A stretch of 56,041 nt of DNA from Thalassolituus sp. (GTDB lineage Bacteria; Pseudomonadota; Gammaproteobacteria; Pseudomonadales; Oceanobacteraceae), in contig PDUK01000009.1 in the NCBI GenBank assembly GCA_006212115.1, forward strand, positions 1 to 56,041, written 5' to 3'. The notes beneath the pieces are model-generated. The model worked only from the letters and a program-made list of their open reading frames with translations, ran no database searches and was not told the origin of the DNA. Shown here one piece after another: positions 40,951-49,243 of this stretch; within the stretch, counting starts at the first letter, position 1; each line of letters opens with the position of its first letter. The position numbers were made by a program, and so were the translations under genes.

Positions 40951-41556
40951 CTAATTTTTTCGACCATCTAAAAAGTCACGCCAGTCCTCTTGTGTGTTAC
41001 AGCTTTTCAGATTTTCAGTATTTTTTGGATCTATAAAATCAGAATCTAACGATAGGAGAAAATGCTTTATAGAATTTTTTCTATCCGAATTTAATATCGA
41101 ATTCAGTGACGCGAGTGCGGCGCTGACATCGCGAATGATAAAAGGGAAAAAACTTCCTGCGTAAGCAGTGCTTTTTCCTGTCTGTTTCGAAGTATTTTCG
41201 AGATGATGAAATACATCTCCAGACAGGTAAGGCATATCGCAAGGAACGACAATGAGGGCGTCCGTACTGAGAGCATCTGCCGCCGCGGCCTTGTTGCTGG
41301 TGATCGCATGCAGCAGTGCATGAATGCCGCCAAGAGGGCCGATGTTTTTATGAATATCGTCAATACGCTGATAGTGATCGTGGCTGACCCCGCTCAGCAG
41401 CGTCCGCCTGATACCTGCGCGTTCCAGACATTCGAGTGTGAACACTAACTGTGTCCTGCCATCGGGGCGAACCAGATCAGACTTGTCCTGCCCCATTCGT
41501 TGTGATTGGCCACCGGCAAGCACGGCAGCAGTCACACCCTCCATCAGGCTCGTCAT
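40951..41556 (-). CDS. mobA: Molybdenum cofactor guanylyltransferase
   Basis: Attaches GMP to the molybdenum cofactor. The 201-residue protein has the nucleotide-binding motif VLAGGQSQRMGQDKSDL, a lysine-containing contact, and VVPCDMPYLS. The start at 41556 is set by GTGAGGTATCAGTT; a frame open to 41730 would overlap moaA. The last third is AT-rich: 120 bases counted at 40981-41100 hold about 30% GC. Confidence 0.92.
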   Translation of the reverse strand: MTSLMEGVTAAVLAGGQSQRMGQDKSDLVRPDGRTQLVFTLECLERAGIRRTLLSGVSHDHYQRIDDIHKNIGPLGGIHALLHAITSNKAAAADALSTDALIVVPCDMPYLSGDVFHHLENTSKQTGKSTAYAGSFFPFIIRDVSAALASLNSILNSDRKNSIKHFLLSLDSDFIDPKNTENLKSCNTQEDWRDFLDGRKN

Positions 41557-41566
41557 AACTGATACC

Positions 41567-42544
41567 TCACCCACCGATACCGGCAAAATGAGTGCGCACC
41601 CCTGTGTTGCCGTCATGCAGAGCATGGGTGGCTTTTTTGTCATCGAGGCAATGGCGTACAAAATCGGCGGCGTCGTCGAGTGTTTCGTCACTGGCCAATA
41701 GTGGTCGAAGATCGAAGCCTTGTTCGCCAAACAAACACAGGTGGAGTTGCCCGGTTGCGGACACCCGTAAGCGATTGCAGCTTTGGCAGAAGTCCTTACT
41801 GTACGGCATGATCAGACCGATACGTCCGGCGTATTCTGGGTGCCAGAATTCCTGCGCAGGACCGTCGGTTGTATTTTTCAGAACAGGCTGCCAGTTGTCT
41901 GCAAGCAACTGCGCTTTGATGTCCTCGCCACGCACATGGTTTTGCTGAAAGAACTCGTGGTTATCACCCGTCTGCATGAGCTCGATGAAGCGCAGGGTGA
42001 CCGGGGTTTCGCGAATCCACTCGAGGAATCTCGGTAGCTGGTCGGCGTTGTGTTCTCGCATCAGCACCGCATTGACCTTAATGCCGGTGAATCCGAGATG
42101 GCGCGCAACCTCCAGTCCTCCTAACAGGTCCTGAAGGCGATTGTGTCCGGTAATCGCCTGAAACTGGCGCGGATCAAGGCTGTCGATGCTGACGTTAAGT
42201 CGTGTTAATCCGGCATCGGCCCAGGCGGGAAGCAGCTTAGGCAGTTTCCAGCCATTGGTGGTCAGCGCCACCTCTTCGATGCCGGGAACACTGGCGACGG
42301 CTCGAATGATATCGGGCAGATCGCGGCGCAGGGCGGGTTCGCCGCCAGTGATCCGGATCTTTTTGGTGCCTAGCTGAGCAAATGTCATGGCGGTGCGACG
42401 AATTTCATCGACCGACAAATGGGGCGTGCTATCACTGCATTGATACCCATCGGGTAAGCAATAGTTGCAGCGAAAATTGCACGCATCAGTAATCGACAGG
42501 CGCAGGTAGGTAAAGCGCCGGCCGTGATGGTCCTGCAATATCAT
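41567..42544 (-). CDS. moaA: GTP 3',8-cyclase MoaA
   Basis: Radical-SAM enzyme that starts molybdopterin synthesis from GTP. The 325-residue protein has the N-terminal cluster CNFRCNYC, the C-terminal cluster CQSCNRLRVSATGQLHLC, RITGGEPALRRDL, and the essential C-terminal Gly-Gly (THFAGIGG). The ATG at 42544 follows GGAAAGGTGTACCC; the frame is open to 42610, into a structured leader, so the shorter start is preferred. It heads moaA-mobA-moaB-moaC-moaD-moaE. Confidence 0.96.
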   Translation of the reverse strand: MILQDHHGRRFTYLRLSITDACNFRCNYCLPDGYQCSDSTPHLSVDEIRRTAMTFAQLGTKKIRITGGEPALRRDLPDIIRAVASVPGIEEVALTTNGWKLPKLLPAWADAGLTRLNVSIDSLDPRQFQAITGHNRLQDLLGGLEVARHLGFTGIKVNAVLMREHNADQLPRFLEWIRETPVTLRFIELMQTGDNHEFFQQNHVRGEDIKAQLLADNWQPVLKNTTDGPAQEFWHPEYAGRIGLIMPYSKDFCQSCNRLRVSATGQLHLCLFGEQGFDLRPLLASDETLDDAADFVRHCLDDKKATHALHDGNTGVRTHFAGIGG

Positions 42545-42554
42545 GGGTACACCT

Positions 42555-42650
42555 TTCCAAGCGCGGGAGGCCCAACAGTTTCCCGTTGAACCCGGCGATA
42601 CATCAGTCAACGAGGCCCCTCGTCTACTGGTCGCGGCCCGGCGACCATAT
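42555..42650 (-). promoter_or_regulatory. Candidate Moco riboswitch in the moaA leader
   Basis: The moaA leader on this strand folds into successive hairpins: GGTCGC/GCGACC (42629-42646), ACGAG/CTCGT (42610-42623), and CAACGG-GAAA-CTGTTG (42573-42588), the last with a GNRA tetraloop flanked by CGGG and GGCCTCCCG. GNRA loops with receptors and a position upstream of moaA are features of the Moco RNA motif known in gammaproteobacteria. The structure ends close to the Shine-Dalgarno sequence. Identification rests on position and structure, not on a covariance search. Confidence 0.55.
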
Positions 42651-42775
42651 CCATGTGGGATGAAGGCAGACGGGCTTCGGCGTAAGTTTAATCAGTCTCC
42701 AAGTCTACGTATTCGACCAATATCGGGCAACAGAAAGGTAATCAGAGAGGCAAGACTGTCCGTATTATTTGTAAT

Positions 42776-43561
42776 TTATCCCGACACAATCTTGCTAGAA
42801 AGTGCATGTCCGAGACTGTGGAAATAACGAGTGAAGGAAGCATTGATTCTCTGTCGTTGAGAGCCAGTAGGGTACAACCCTAACTCCGCCTCGCGTGACT
42901 TTTTCGTGCCTTTGACCAGAAAGTTATTTTTGATCGTCGCATCTTGGACGAAGGCTTCAAACGCTCTTGCGGTCATTTCCTCCGGGCGGGAGTAGTAGAG
43001 AATGCCTGAAGCTCGGTCGGCTTTGGTGGAGGCCGTGAACAGGTCGCTGGGGGCGTTGCCGCTTGAGTCCAGAATGACGGCCCTGAAACATTCAAACAGC
43101 AAATCATTGAGTGGATGTGCGACCGGCGTTGCTTTTTGGTTGAGCCATTCTGGGGAGGCAAAACTGCTGGCAGGGAGATCAGAGAAGGCCTGCTGTGCAA
43201 TGTAGTGGTCAAACGCGTGGAACCATTCATGGGCAATACTGCCCGGACCTGCATTTTTAGCCAGTGCGAACGCTTTTTCCTGTGGGCTGTAGTGTGCTGC
43301 TACTCCGGGTCTTCCTCCGGTACCGTAATGCAAAGCCAGACTGTTACGAAGCGATATTACGCTTTCAGGCACTTTCAGAATTAACATCAGGTCGCACAAG
43401 GCGTCATAAAAGTACTCTGCTGCTCTGGTTTGTTCGTCGTCAGTGACCCAACGGCCCACTTTTACACCGTAAAAGCCGAAACGCTCCCGAACCTCTCGGA
43501 AAGATACAAACTCATCGTCAGAGCGATGAGGTGGTCCGGTGCGTGTCACGGGTATGCGCAT
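42776..43561 (-). CDS. Zincin-like HExxH protein next to moaA
   Basis: A 261-residue protein with no signal peptide. The motif HEWFHAFDH (H111, E112, H115, D118, H119) is a zinc-metallopeptidase HExxH motif with a third His four residues on. It may correspond to the proteins called CLCA_X in databases, and the HE..HA.DHY pattern also recalls zincin domains of large polyvalent mobile-element proteins; I cannot decide. The early segment FVSFREVRERFGFYGVKVGRWV is probably part of the family core. No partner gene is evident; 235 bases separate it from the divergent GGDEF/EAL gene. Confidence 0.65.
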   Translation of the reverse strand: MRIPVTRTGPPHRSDDEFVSFREVRERFGFYGVKVGRWVTDDEQTRAAEYFYDALCDLMLILKVPESVISLRNSLALHYGTGGRPGVAAHYSPQEKAFALAKNAGPGSIAHEWFHAFDHYIAQQAFSDLPASSFASPEWLNQKATPVAHPLNDLLFECFRAVILDSSGNAPSDLFTASTKADRASGILYYSRPEEMTARAFEAFVQDATIKNNFLVKGTKKSREAELGLYPTGSQRQRINASFTRYFHSLGHALSSKIVSG

Positions 43562-43566
43562 AAGTG

Positions 43567-43576
43567 CCTGATCAGG
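43567..43576. repeat. Short palindrome upstream of the GGDEF/EAL gene
   Basis: CCTGATCAGG is a perfect 10-bp palindrome in the divergent gap 43562-43796. The rest of this gap is AT-rich (for example TTATACAATATAT near 43614-43626, a possible -10 region) and shows no gene. Confidence 0.35.
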
Positions 43577-43796
43577 TGTTCGTATGGTCGTAAAAAGACA
43601 AAATTATACAATATATCTACAAACAATAAGGCCTTTCTGGACAACTCGGATTCTAAGGCTATAGTGCTTGGGCACCTGAATTATATTCAAGATATCAGTA
43701 TGGATATGTGTCTTGGGTACCAACTGCAAAAAACCATGCTCAGACAATGACGTCTGGGCTTTTGGTCGTAAGGACGCATCCGCAGGAGTTCAGCTC

Positions 43797-46397
43797 ATGA
43801 ATCGGCGATCCGATCACGCGTTGAGAGAATCTATCTCCACATTGGAGAGGCTACTCTTAAACGCCCACAGCGCAGATACCATCCTTGAGCGGAGCCTGGA
43901 GGAGTTGGCGCGGCTGCTTGACGCTGAGCAGGGCTACGCGTTCGAAGTCCAGCCCTCCGAGGGCGCGACCGTCAGCTGGAACATGGTGGCATATGGCGAG
44001 CGTGATGACAGCTTTGTATTAAAGCCTTCGGCCAGTGTCAGCAGCACTTTACCTCAAGCCCTACTCTTTCAGTTTCGTAGTGGCCGCATGTCGTATGGCG
44101 AAGGTGGTTTACCTCCAGAGCACGCGCAACCCTTAGCTGCTGCTCCGGTACACAACTATCTCTGCATTCCTCTCGCCGATATGCGCAATCTGTACGGTGT
44201 TCTGTATCTCAGTAATCTGCCAACGCCGGTCTCAGAAGTAGAAATAGAGAGGCTTCGGCCTTTTGTTACTGCAGCATGCTGCTTGTTACGTGCCAGCTGG
44301 TCTAATGCTCTGAAGAACCGGCCCGTTGACCAGGCGTTAACGAATAAACCGCTTCCTCCTTCTTTGGACAAGCTGTTTAACTCACTGTTTGACGGCGTGC
44401 TCCTGGTCGATGCTCAGAATACGATCCTGAGGGCAAATCGAGCGGCGGCGGAGACACTCCGGACGCCTCTGTCGCAGCTTGCTGGCTTATCGGTGAGTAC
44501 CTTCGTTGACAGCACTATCATGTCCCATTTGCAGGGCACCGGTCAGTTGCTTGGTGCCGAGAGTGAACAGCCCGGCGCAACGATACGTGGAGTATCGCTG
44601 GTGCCGTCCAGCGGCTCCAAGCGCTTAGCCGATATTCGTATCTTTCCTTGTGGCTTCTGGGGGGATGATTGTCGAGGTATCGTAATTAACGATATATCTG
44701 AACAGGTGCGATCGGCCGCCGAATACCGGGATTCCCAGCAGCGCCTTCGGGCATTAACGACGCTTGCACCGGTTGGTATTTTACAGCTCGATCGCAACTG
44801 GGAATGTTCCTACGTGAATGACACGTGGTGTGATTACGTGGGCATGACGGCCGATGAAATGATGGGAGTTGGATGGGGCAATGCGATTCACCAGCTTGAT
44901 TACGATCGCTTTCTCGAACAAGTACGTAAGAAAGCGACTGGGCATGGGCGTTATAGTGGTGATGTGCGCTTTCAGACGCCACAGGGCGAAGTACGTTGGG
45001 CGTCAGTCAGTGCTTGTATGCTATACGACGAAACGGGCGCTCTGGATGGCCTGCTGATGACACAAAACGATATCACCGATTATCTTCGTAAAGAGCAAAG
45101 ACTCCGGGAAATTGCCGAACATGATCAACTGACAGGGCTGGCGAATCGAACGTGTTTCCACAACCGGCTAACTTCGGCGCTGGAGGAATCAGAACGTTAC
45201 GGTGCCGTGGCTCTGATGTATATCGACCTCGATAACTTTAAACATATCAATGACACCCTTGGACATGATGCGGGCGACGAACTTCTCATTCAGGTTGCCC
45301 GGAGGCTGCAGGAGCAGATCCGTAAAGTCGACACCATTGCCAGAGTGGGCGGCGACGAATTCACTGTGATATTAACGCACCTCAGTAATCAGACTGCGGT
45401 GAAAATGGCTGCTGAAAAGCTACTGCGAGCGTTATCAGAGCCGTTTGAATTGGCTAGCAGGAACATCTATGTGACCTGCAGCATTGGCATATCCGTAGTC
45501 AACGAAATGACGGATCGGAAGCAGTTTCTTAAGCAAGCGGACATTGCACTGTATAAAGCCAAAGAGTCGGGGCGTAATCAGTATCGGTTTTATACGTCTG
45601 AATTGAATCGCGATGCGCACATGATGATGAGCATCAGGGAGAGCGTAAAGGCACGGATTGAAGAGGACTTTTATCTTGTATTTCAACCTCAGTACAACGC
45701 CCGCTCCGGAGATGTTATCGGGCTCGAAGCCTTAGTGCGTTGGCGGCATAAGTCTGAGTCGAACATCAGCCCGTCTGTGTTCATCCGCCTGATAGAAGAA
45801 TCAGGACTGATATTCGAGTTTTCCTCCTGGTTGTTTGCGGAAACCTTCCGGCTTAGTGAACAATGGAAATCGCATTTGAAGCAGGGATGCAAAATATCCA
45901 TCAATCTGTCTGAGCGGCAGTTTCTGTCTGATGAGTTGATGGCGGACCTCTCTGTTATGCCAGCAAAGCACGGATTGCAGGCTGCCTGGTTTGCGCTTGA
46001 AATCCGGGAGAAGGCTTTGCTGGCTAACCCCCAGCGAGCAGCCAAACTGTTGGAGTCACTGTCTCATGACGGTTTCGAGATATATCTGGATAACTTCGGT
46101 GCCGGTTACTCTGCATTGATGCACCTACAGACGATGCCTGTGCACGGTATCAAGATTGACCGGGCGTTCACCGCTGAACTCGTCGCGAATAAGCAAAATG
46201 AGCGGGTAGCAAAAGCGTTGCTGAACATGGCAGAGGCTCTGGAACTCAAAGTGATTGCCGAAGGCATCGAAAGTATAGCGGTTAGTGAGTGGCTGGTACT
46301 TAATAATTGCGACTTCCAGCAGGGATATTTGTACTCCGAGGTCGTTGAGCCTGAGAATGTTGGGGAGGTATTTGCGGGATGTGGATACTACTATTGA
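43797..46397 (+). CDS. GAF-PAS-PAS-GGDEF-EAL cyclic-di-GMP protein
   Basis: An 866-residue cytoplasmic signalling protein. Order: GAF-like domain (about 10-170), two PAS domains (about 195-300 and 310-430), GGDEF (about 440-600) and EAL (about 615-866). The diguanylate cyclase motif GGDEF is intact at 518-522, and the inhibitory-site RxxD (RKVD) stands in place before it. In the EAL domain E644-A-L is present, also INLSERQF, IKIDRAF and VIAEGIES, but the DDFG motif reads D765-N766-F-G, replacing a metal-binding Asp by Asn. So cyclase activity is likely and phosphodiesterase activity doubtful. The start follows GGAGTTCAGCTC. Confidence 0.92.
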   Translation: MNRRSDHALRESISTLERLLLNAHSADTILERSLEELARLLDAEQGYAFEVQPSEGATVSWNMVAYGERDDSFVLKPSASVSSTLPQALLFQFRSGRMSYGEGGLPPEHAQPLAAAPVHNYLCIPLADMRNLYGVLYLSNLPTPVSEVEIERLRPFVTAACCLLRASWSNALKNRPVDQALTNKPLPPSLDKLFNSLFDGVLLVDAQNTILRANRAAAETLRTPLSQLAGLSVSTFVDSTIMSHLQGTGQLLGAESEQPGATIRGVSLVPSSGSKRLADIRIFPCGFWGDDCRGIVINDISEQVRSAAEYRDSQQRLRALTTLAPVGILQLDRNWECSYVNDTWCDYVGMTADEMMGVGWGNAIHQLDYDRFLEQVRKKATGHGRYSGDVRFQTPQGEVRWASVSACMLYDETGALDGLLMTQNDITDYLRKEQRLREIAEHDQLTGLANRTCFHNRLTSALEESERYGAVALMYIDLDNFKHINDTLGHDAGDELLIQVARRLQEQIRKVDTIARVGGDEFTVILTHLSNQTAVKMAAEKLLRALSEPFELASRNIYVTCSIGISVVNEMTDRKQFLKQADIALYKAKESGRNQYRFYTSELNRDAHMMMSIRESVKARIEEDFYLVFQPQYNARSGDVIGLEALVRWRHKSESNISPSVFIRLIEESGLIFEFSSWLFAETFRLSEQWKSHLKQGCKISINLSERQFLSDELMADLSVMPAKHGLQAAWFALEIREKALLANPQRAAKLLESLSHDGFEIYLDNFGAGYSALMHLQTMPVHGIKIDRAFTAELVANKQNERVAKALLNMAEALELKVIAEGIESIAVSEWLVLNNCDFQQGYLYSEVVEPENVGEVFAGCGYYY

Positions 46398-46403
46398 GGC
46401 ACT

Positions 46404-46424
46404 TAAACGCCCGTTGGACGTTTA
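46404..46424 (+). terminator. Hairpin after the GGDEF/EAL gene
   Basis: TAAACG (46404-46409) pairs with CGTTTA (46419-46424), with an inner CC/GG pairing. It is just after the stop, but without a T-run. The remaining gap to 46617 shows no other clear element. Confidence 0.4.
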
Positions 46425-46617
46425 TCTGATATCACTGCAGTTAGTTTGTAATCGAGCTTTCTAGCGAAAGAGTGAAAACAGCAAACTTTTATTACTCACC
46501 TTCCTCATAGAAAGAGACACATGACTTAGGATACGTCATTGGTCTGTTAACACAGGCTGATCGCCCGGTATAATTACCCCACTCCTATCCAGCGGCTTCT
46601 GAGAGGCAGAACCAGTT

Positions 46618-46881
46618 ATGACTGCGCGTTCGTTCGAAACAATCGATGCCGATGTGTCCCGTATCATTGAGATGGCGTGGGAAGACAGAACACCGTTTGA
46701 GGCCATCGCTGAGACATACGGTCTGGCTGAGAAAGACGTCATTAAGCTGATGCGCAAAGAGCTCAAGCCCTCGTCTTTCAGGTTGTGGCGTCAGCGCGTG
46801 TCTGGCCGAGTCACTAAACATGGGGCTCTCAGACCGGCATCCGTTACTCGTGCCTACTGTCCTACTCAATACAAGCGCTGA
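46618..46881 (+). CDS. DUF2805 / TIGR03643 family small protein
   Basis: An 87-residue soluble basic protein. The sequence from IIEMAWEDRTPFEAI through ETYGLAEKDVIKLMRKELKPSSF and LWRQRVSGRVTKH to YCPTQYKR matches the whole-length pattern of this widespread but uncharacterised family; the middle resembles a helix-turn-helix. Function unknown. Confidence 0.85.
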   Translation: MTARSFETIDADVSRIIEMAWEDRTPFEAIAETYGLAEKDVIKLMRKELKPSSFRLWRQRVSGRVTKHGALRPASVTRAYCPTQYKR

Positions 46882-46929
46882 ACAACGACCGTACTCCCAT
46901 TTCTTGGCCCGTAAATTGTCAGGGACTCT

Positions 46930-46977
46930 CAGGACCATATCTTCTCAGGGCCGTATCTTTTCAGGATCATATTTTGT
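46930..46977. repeat. Three imperfect 16-bp tandem repeats
   Basis: CAGGACCATATCTTCT, CAGGGCCGTATCTTTT and CAGGATCATATTTTGT follow each other at 46930, 46946 and 46962 with a 16-bp period. They lie in the gap before the iron cassette. No function can be given. Confidence 0.7.
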
Positions 46978-47044
46978 CGGGACTCTGGGACTGTAGAGTT
47001 TCTGACGATTCAGTAAAGAACTGTCACTGCCTCTGCCTTTTATT

Positions 47045-47063
47045 GTAATTGATAATTATTATC
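47045..47063. promoter_or_regulatory. Fur box upstream of the DUF3649-PepSY-DUF3325 cassette
   Basis: GTAATTGATAATTATTATC matches the 19-bp Fur consensus (GATAATGATAATCATTATC) at 15 positions, including the inverted core. It ends 54 bases before the first gene, so iron repression is expected. Confidence 0.8.
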
Positions 47064-47117
47064 CTCTAGATTGTCGATCCACACCGCTTTTCCTGAATAT
47101 ATCTGTCTGAGGCCCTC

Positions 47118-47399
47118 ATGCTTGTCTCGTCTGAACGTTGGTTGTTTATAGCCAGGGTCTTTGCTGCTGCCGTTGGCGGCTACGCGTTATCGACCGTGAT
47201 TTCTCTGTTGTTGTTAATGGTATTGGACTACGAAGGTCGGGAAGCCCGTATGTTTACCGGTATGGCGTTCTTCCTCGCTTACGTCACGATTGTGATTGTC
47301 GCTTTCTCCATCTGTTCACATAAAAAAGCGGTCGGTGTGTTGTTGCTGGGGAATGTTGGGCTGTGGGGCATCTGGTATCTGGTTGGAGGCACCCTATGA
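47118..47399 (+). CDS. DUF3649 small membrane protein of an iron-uptake cassette
   Basis: A 93-residue protein with three hydrophobic helices, fitting the DUF3649 proteins that stand before PepSY-associated genes in siderophore-type clusters. Exact job unknown. The start follows TGAGGCCCTC; the stop overlaps the next start as ATGA. Confidence 0.75.
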   Translation: MLVSSERWLFIARVFAAAVGGYALSTVISLLLLMVLDYEGREARMFTGMAFFLAYVTIVIVAFSICSHKKAVGVLLLGNVGLWGIWYLVGGTL

Positions 47400-49243
47400 A
47401 AGGTGGATTGCGTAAGTCGATGACCTGGCTCCATACATGGAGCAGCCTGATTGTGATCTGGATACTGTTTGCGATTTTTCTGACGGGCACGACGTCTTTC
47501 TTCAGGGCGGAAATTACTCATTGGATGACGCCAGAACACCACGTGTCGACGCCAGTAGATCAGCCACTACACGCAGCGGTGGAATACCTTGAATTTGTGG
47601 CTCCCTATGGTGAAACCTGGCAAATCAGTCTGCCTGATTCGCGCAGCCCCGTGCTTGGTCTGAACTGGCAGGCGGAGGGAGAAGAGCGACAGCGCCGACG
47701 AGGTGCACGTGCAGTCCTGGACCCATCAACCAGTGAGGCGATTGACGAGGCGCGTGATACCGCTGGAGGCAACTTCCTGTTTCGATTCCACTACGAGCTG
47801 TACGGCGTCCCGCGGGGAGTCGGGCAGTGGATTGTCGGTATCGCTTCCATGCTGATGTTTATCGCCATCATCAGCGGCATCATCATGTACCGTAAAATCT
47901 TTGCTGATTTCTTTAGCTTCCGCCCCGGAAAAAAGACAGCCTCCTGGGTGGATGCGCACGTGGTTGGCAGCGTACTGGCGCTGCCATTTCATGTCATGAT
48001 CACCTTTACCGGGTTGTTCCTTCTGGCGGGGACCTTGTTGTTCTGGCAAGGCGGTAATGAACGTGGCGGTAATCAGGGCCAAGGCCAGCAACAGGGGCAG
48101 CAGCAAGGCCAACAAGAAGGACAGCGCCAGGGTCGCCAGCAAGCGGGCTCTGAAGGTCACTCGCACGAAAATGCTCAAGTGAATCCGCAAAGAGGTGTGC
48201 AAGAAGGCAAGGGGCAAAACACGGGGCAAAACACGGACCAAAACACGGACCAAAACACGGACCAAAACACGGACCAAAACAGGACCGAAATTAGAGCCGA
48301 AACCAGAGCCCAGAACAGAACTGAAAGCAGAGCTGATATCGAGAACCCTCGAACCGGACGCCGCCAGCAGCAAGCGACTCCAGTGAGCGCTCAGCGTGAG
48401 CCCGTAGATGTGGACCTCGATGCTTTGTTCGAGCAAGCAGAAGCACTACTCAATCAGTCTGTCGCGGACATCACAGTGACTAAGCCGATGACCGATGGTG
48501 TTGAAATACGCTTCCGGGGCAGCGAGAAGAGCCATCTCAGTCATTTTCGTGGCGGTATTCCCGAAGTCAGCTTTAATGCTGACGGTGACGTGATTAAGGA
48601 GAATTATCCATCGGGAGCAGAGGGCGCTGTGGCGACGACCTACGGCGTGCTTAGGTCGCTGCATGAAGGACACTTCGCCGACATTATCACACGCTGGTTG
48701 CTGTTTTTTGCGGGTGTTCTGGGCACCGTAATGGTGGGAAGTGGGGCGTTGTTATGGAGTCAGAAGCGTCAGCGACAACTTGCGGGTAAGCGAGGTTATG
48801 AACTGGTTAGCGCGCTCAATCTCGCGGGCATTGCCGGAATGTTTGTCGCGCTTGGCGCGTATTTCTGGGCGAACCGAATTATACCTGTGGATATTGAAGA
48901 TCGGGGCGATCTGGAAATTGCGACCTTCTTCAGTGCCTGGTTGTTGTGTTTATTTTACGCCGTCTTGTTCCGCAATAAACATGGATGGCTTATTCAGTTG
49001 GCGGTGGCAGGTGTTCTCTTTGTGCTTTTGCCGGTACTCGACTTTTTAACTTCGCCGGTTGGCTTAACAGACGCGATTGCCGGTGGCGATTGGGTGCGTC
49101 TGAGCTTTGATTTGATTGCCTTGCTTACCGCGCTGGGCTTATGGACTGCGGTTTACTATCTGTTTAAAAAGTCCCGTACAACAAATAATAAACCGGTGAA
49201 GTCGAGAGCTCCGCAAAAGCCAATGAAGGATGCCACCGTATGA
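47396..49243 (+). CDS. PepSY-associated transmembrane protein with a repeat-filled loop
   Basis: A 615-residue inner-membrane protein. TM1 lies near residues 10-32, TM2 near 148-170, TM3 near 195-218, then more helices after about 430. It belongs to the PepSY-TM group (related to proteins that reduce iron-siderophores in the periplasm). Between TM3 and the second PepSY segment is a hydrophilic insert (about 220-345): first Gln/Gly-rich, then tandem QNTD repeats (274-293), then Arg/Glu/Thr-rich. Other family members usually lack such an insert. The start at 47396 overlaps the DUF3649 stop. Confidence 0.87.
   Translation: MKGGLRKSMTWLHTWSSLIVIWILFAIFLTGTTSFFRAEITHWMTPEHHVSTPVDQPLHAAVEYLEFVAPYGETWQISLPDSRSPVLGLNWQAEGEERQRRRGARAVLDPSTSEAIDEARDTAGGNFLFRFHYELYGVPRGVGQWIVGIASMLMFIAIISGIIMYRKIFADFFSFRPGKKTASWVDAHVVGSVLALPFHVMITFTGLFLLAGTLLFWQGGNERGGNQGQGQQQGQQQGQQEGQRQGRQQAGSEGHSHENAQVNPQRGVQEGKGQNTGQNTDQNTDQNTDQNTDQNRTEIRAETRAQNRTESRADIENPRTGRRQQQATPVSAQREPVDVDLDALFEQAEALLNQSVADITVTKPMTDGVEIRFRGSEKSHLSHFRGGIPEVSFNADGDVIKENYPSGAEGAVATTYGVLRSLHEGHFADIITRWLLFFAGVLGTVMVGSGALLWSQKRQRQLAGKRGYELVSALNLAGIAGMFVALGAYFWANRIIPVDIEDRGDLEIATFFSAWLLCLFYAVLFRNKHGWLIQLAVAGVLFVLLPVLDFLTSPVGLTDAIAGGDWVRLSFDLIALLTALGLWTAVYYLFKKSRTTNNKPVKSRAPQKPMKDATV
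48212..48280 (+). repeat. In-frame 12-bp tandem repeat inside the PepSY gene
   Basis: Five full 12-bp units of the type CAAAACACGGAC (from 48215, the first two ending GGG/GAC) and a half unit encode QNT(G/D) repeats. The period is a multiple of three, so copy-number change would lengthen or shorten the loop without a frameshift. Confidence 0.92.

Noticed and set aside
48076-48280. Possible CRISPR-like or mobile repeat because of several short repeats.
   Set aside because: The units are 12 bp with no spacers and stay in the PepSY reading frame, so this is a coding tandem repeat.
47726-48436. A 236-codon reverse-strand frame inside the PepSY gene.
   Set aside because: It is the antisense image of the repeat-rich insert (Leu/Val repeats mirror the Gln-Asn-Thr repeats) and has no start site or family match.
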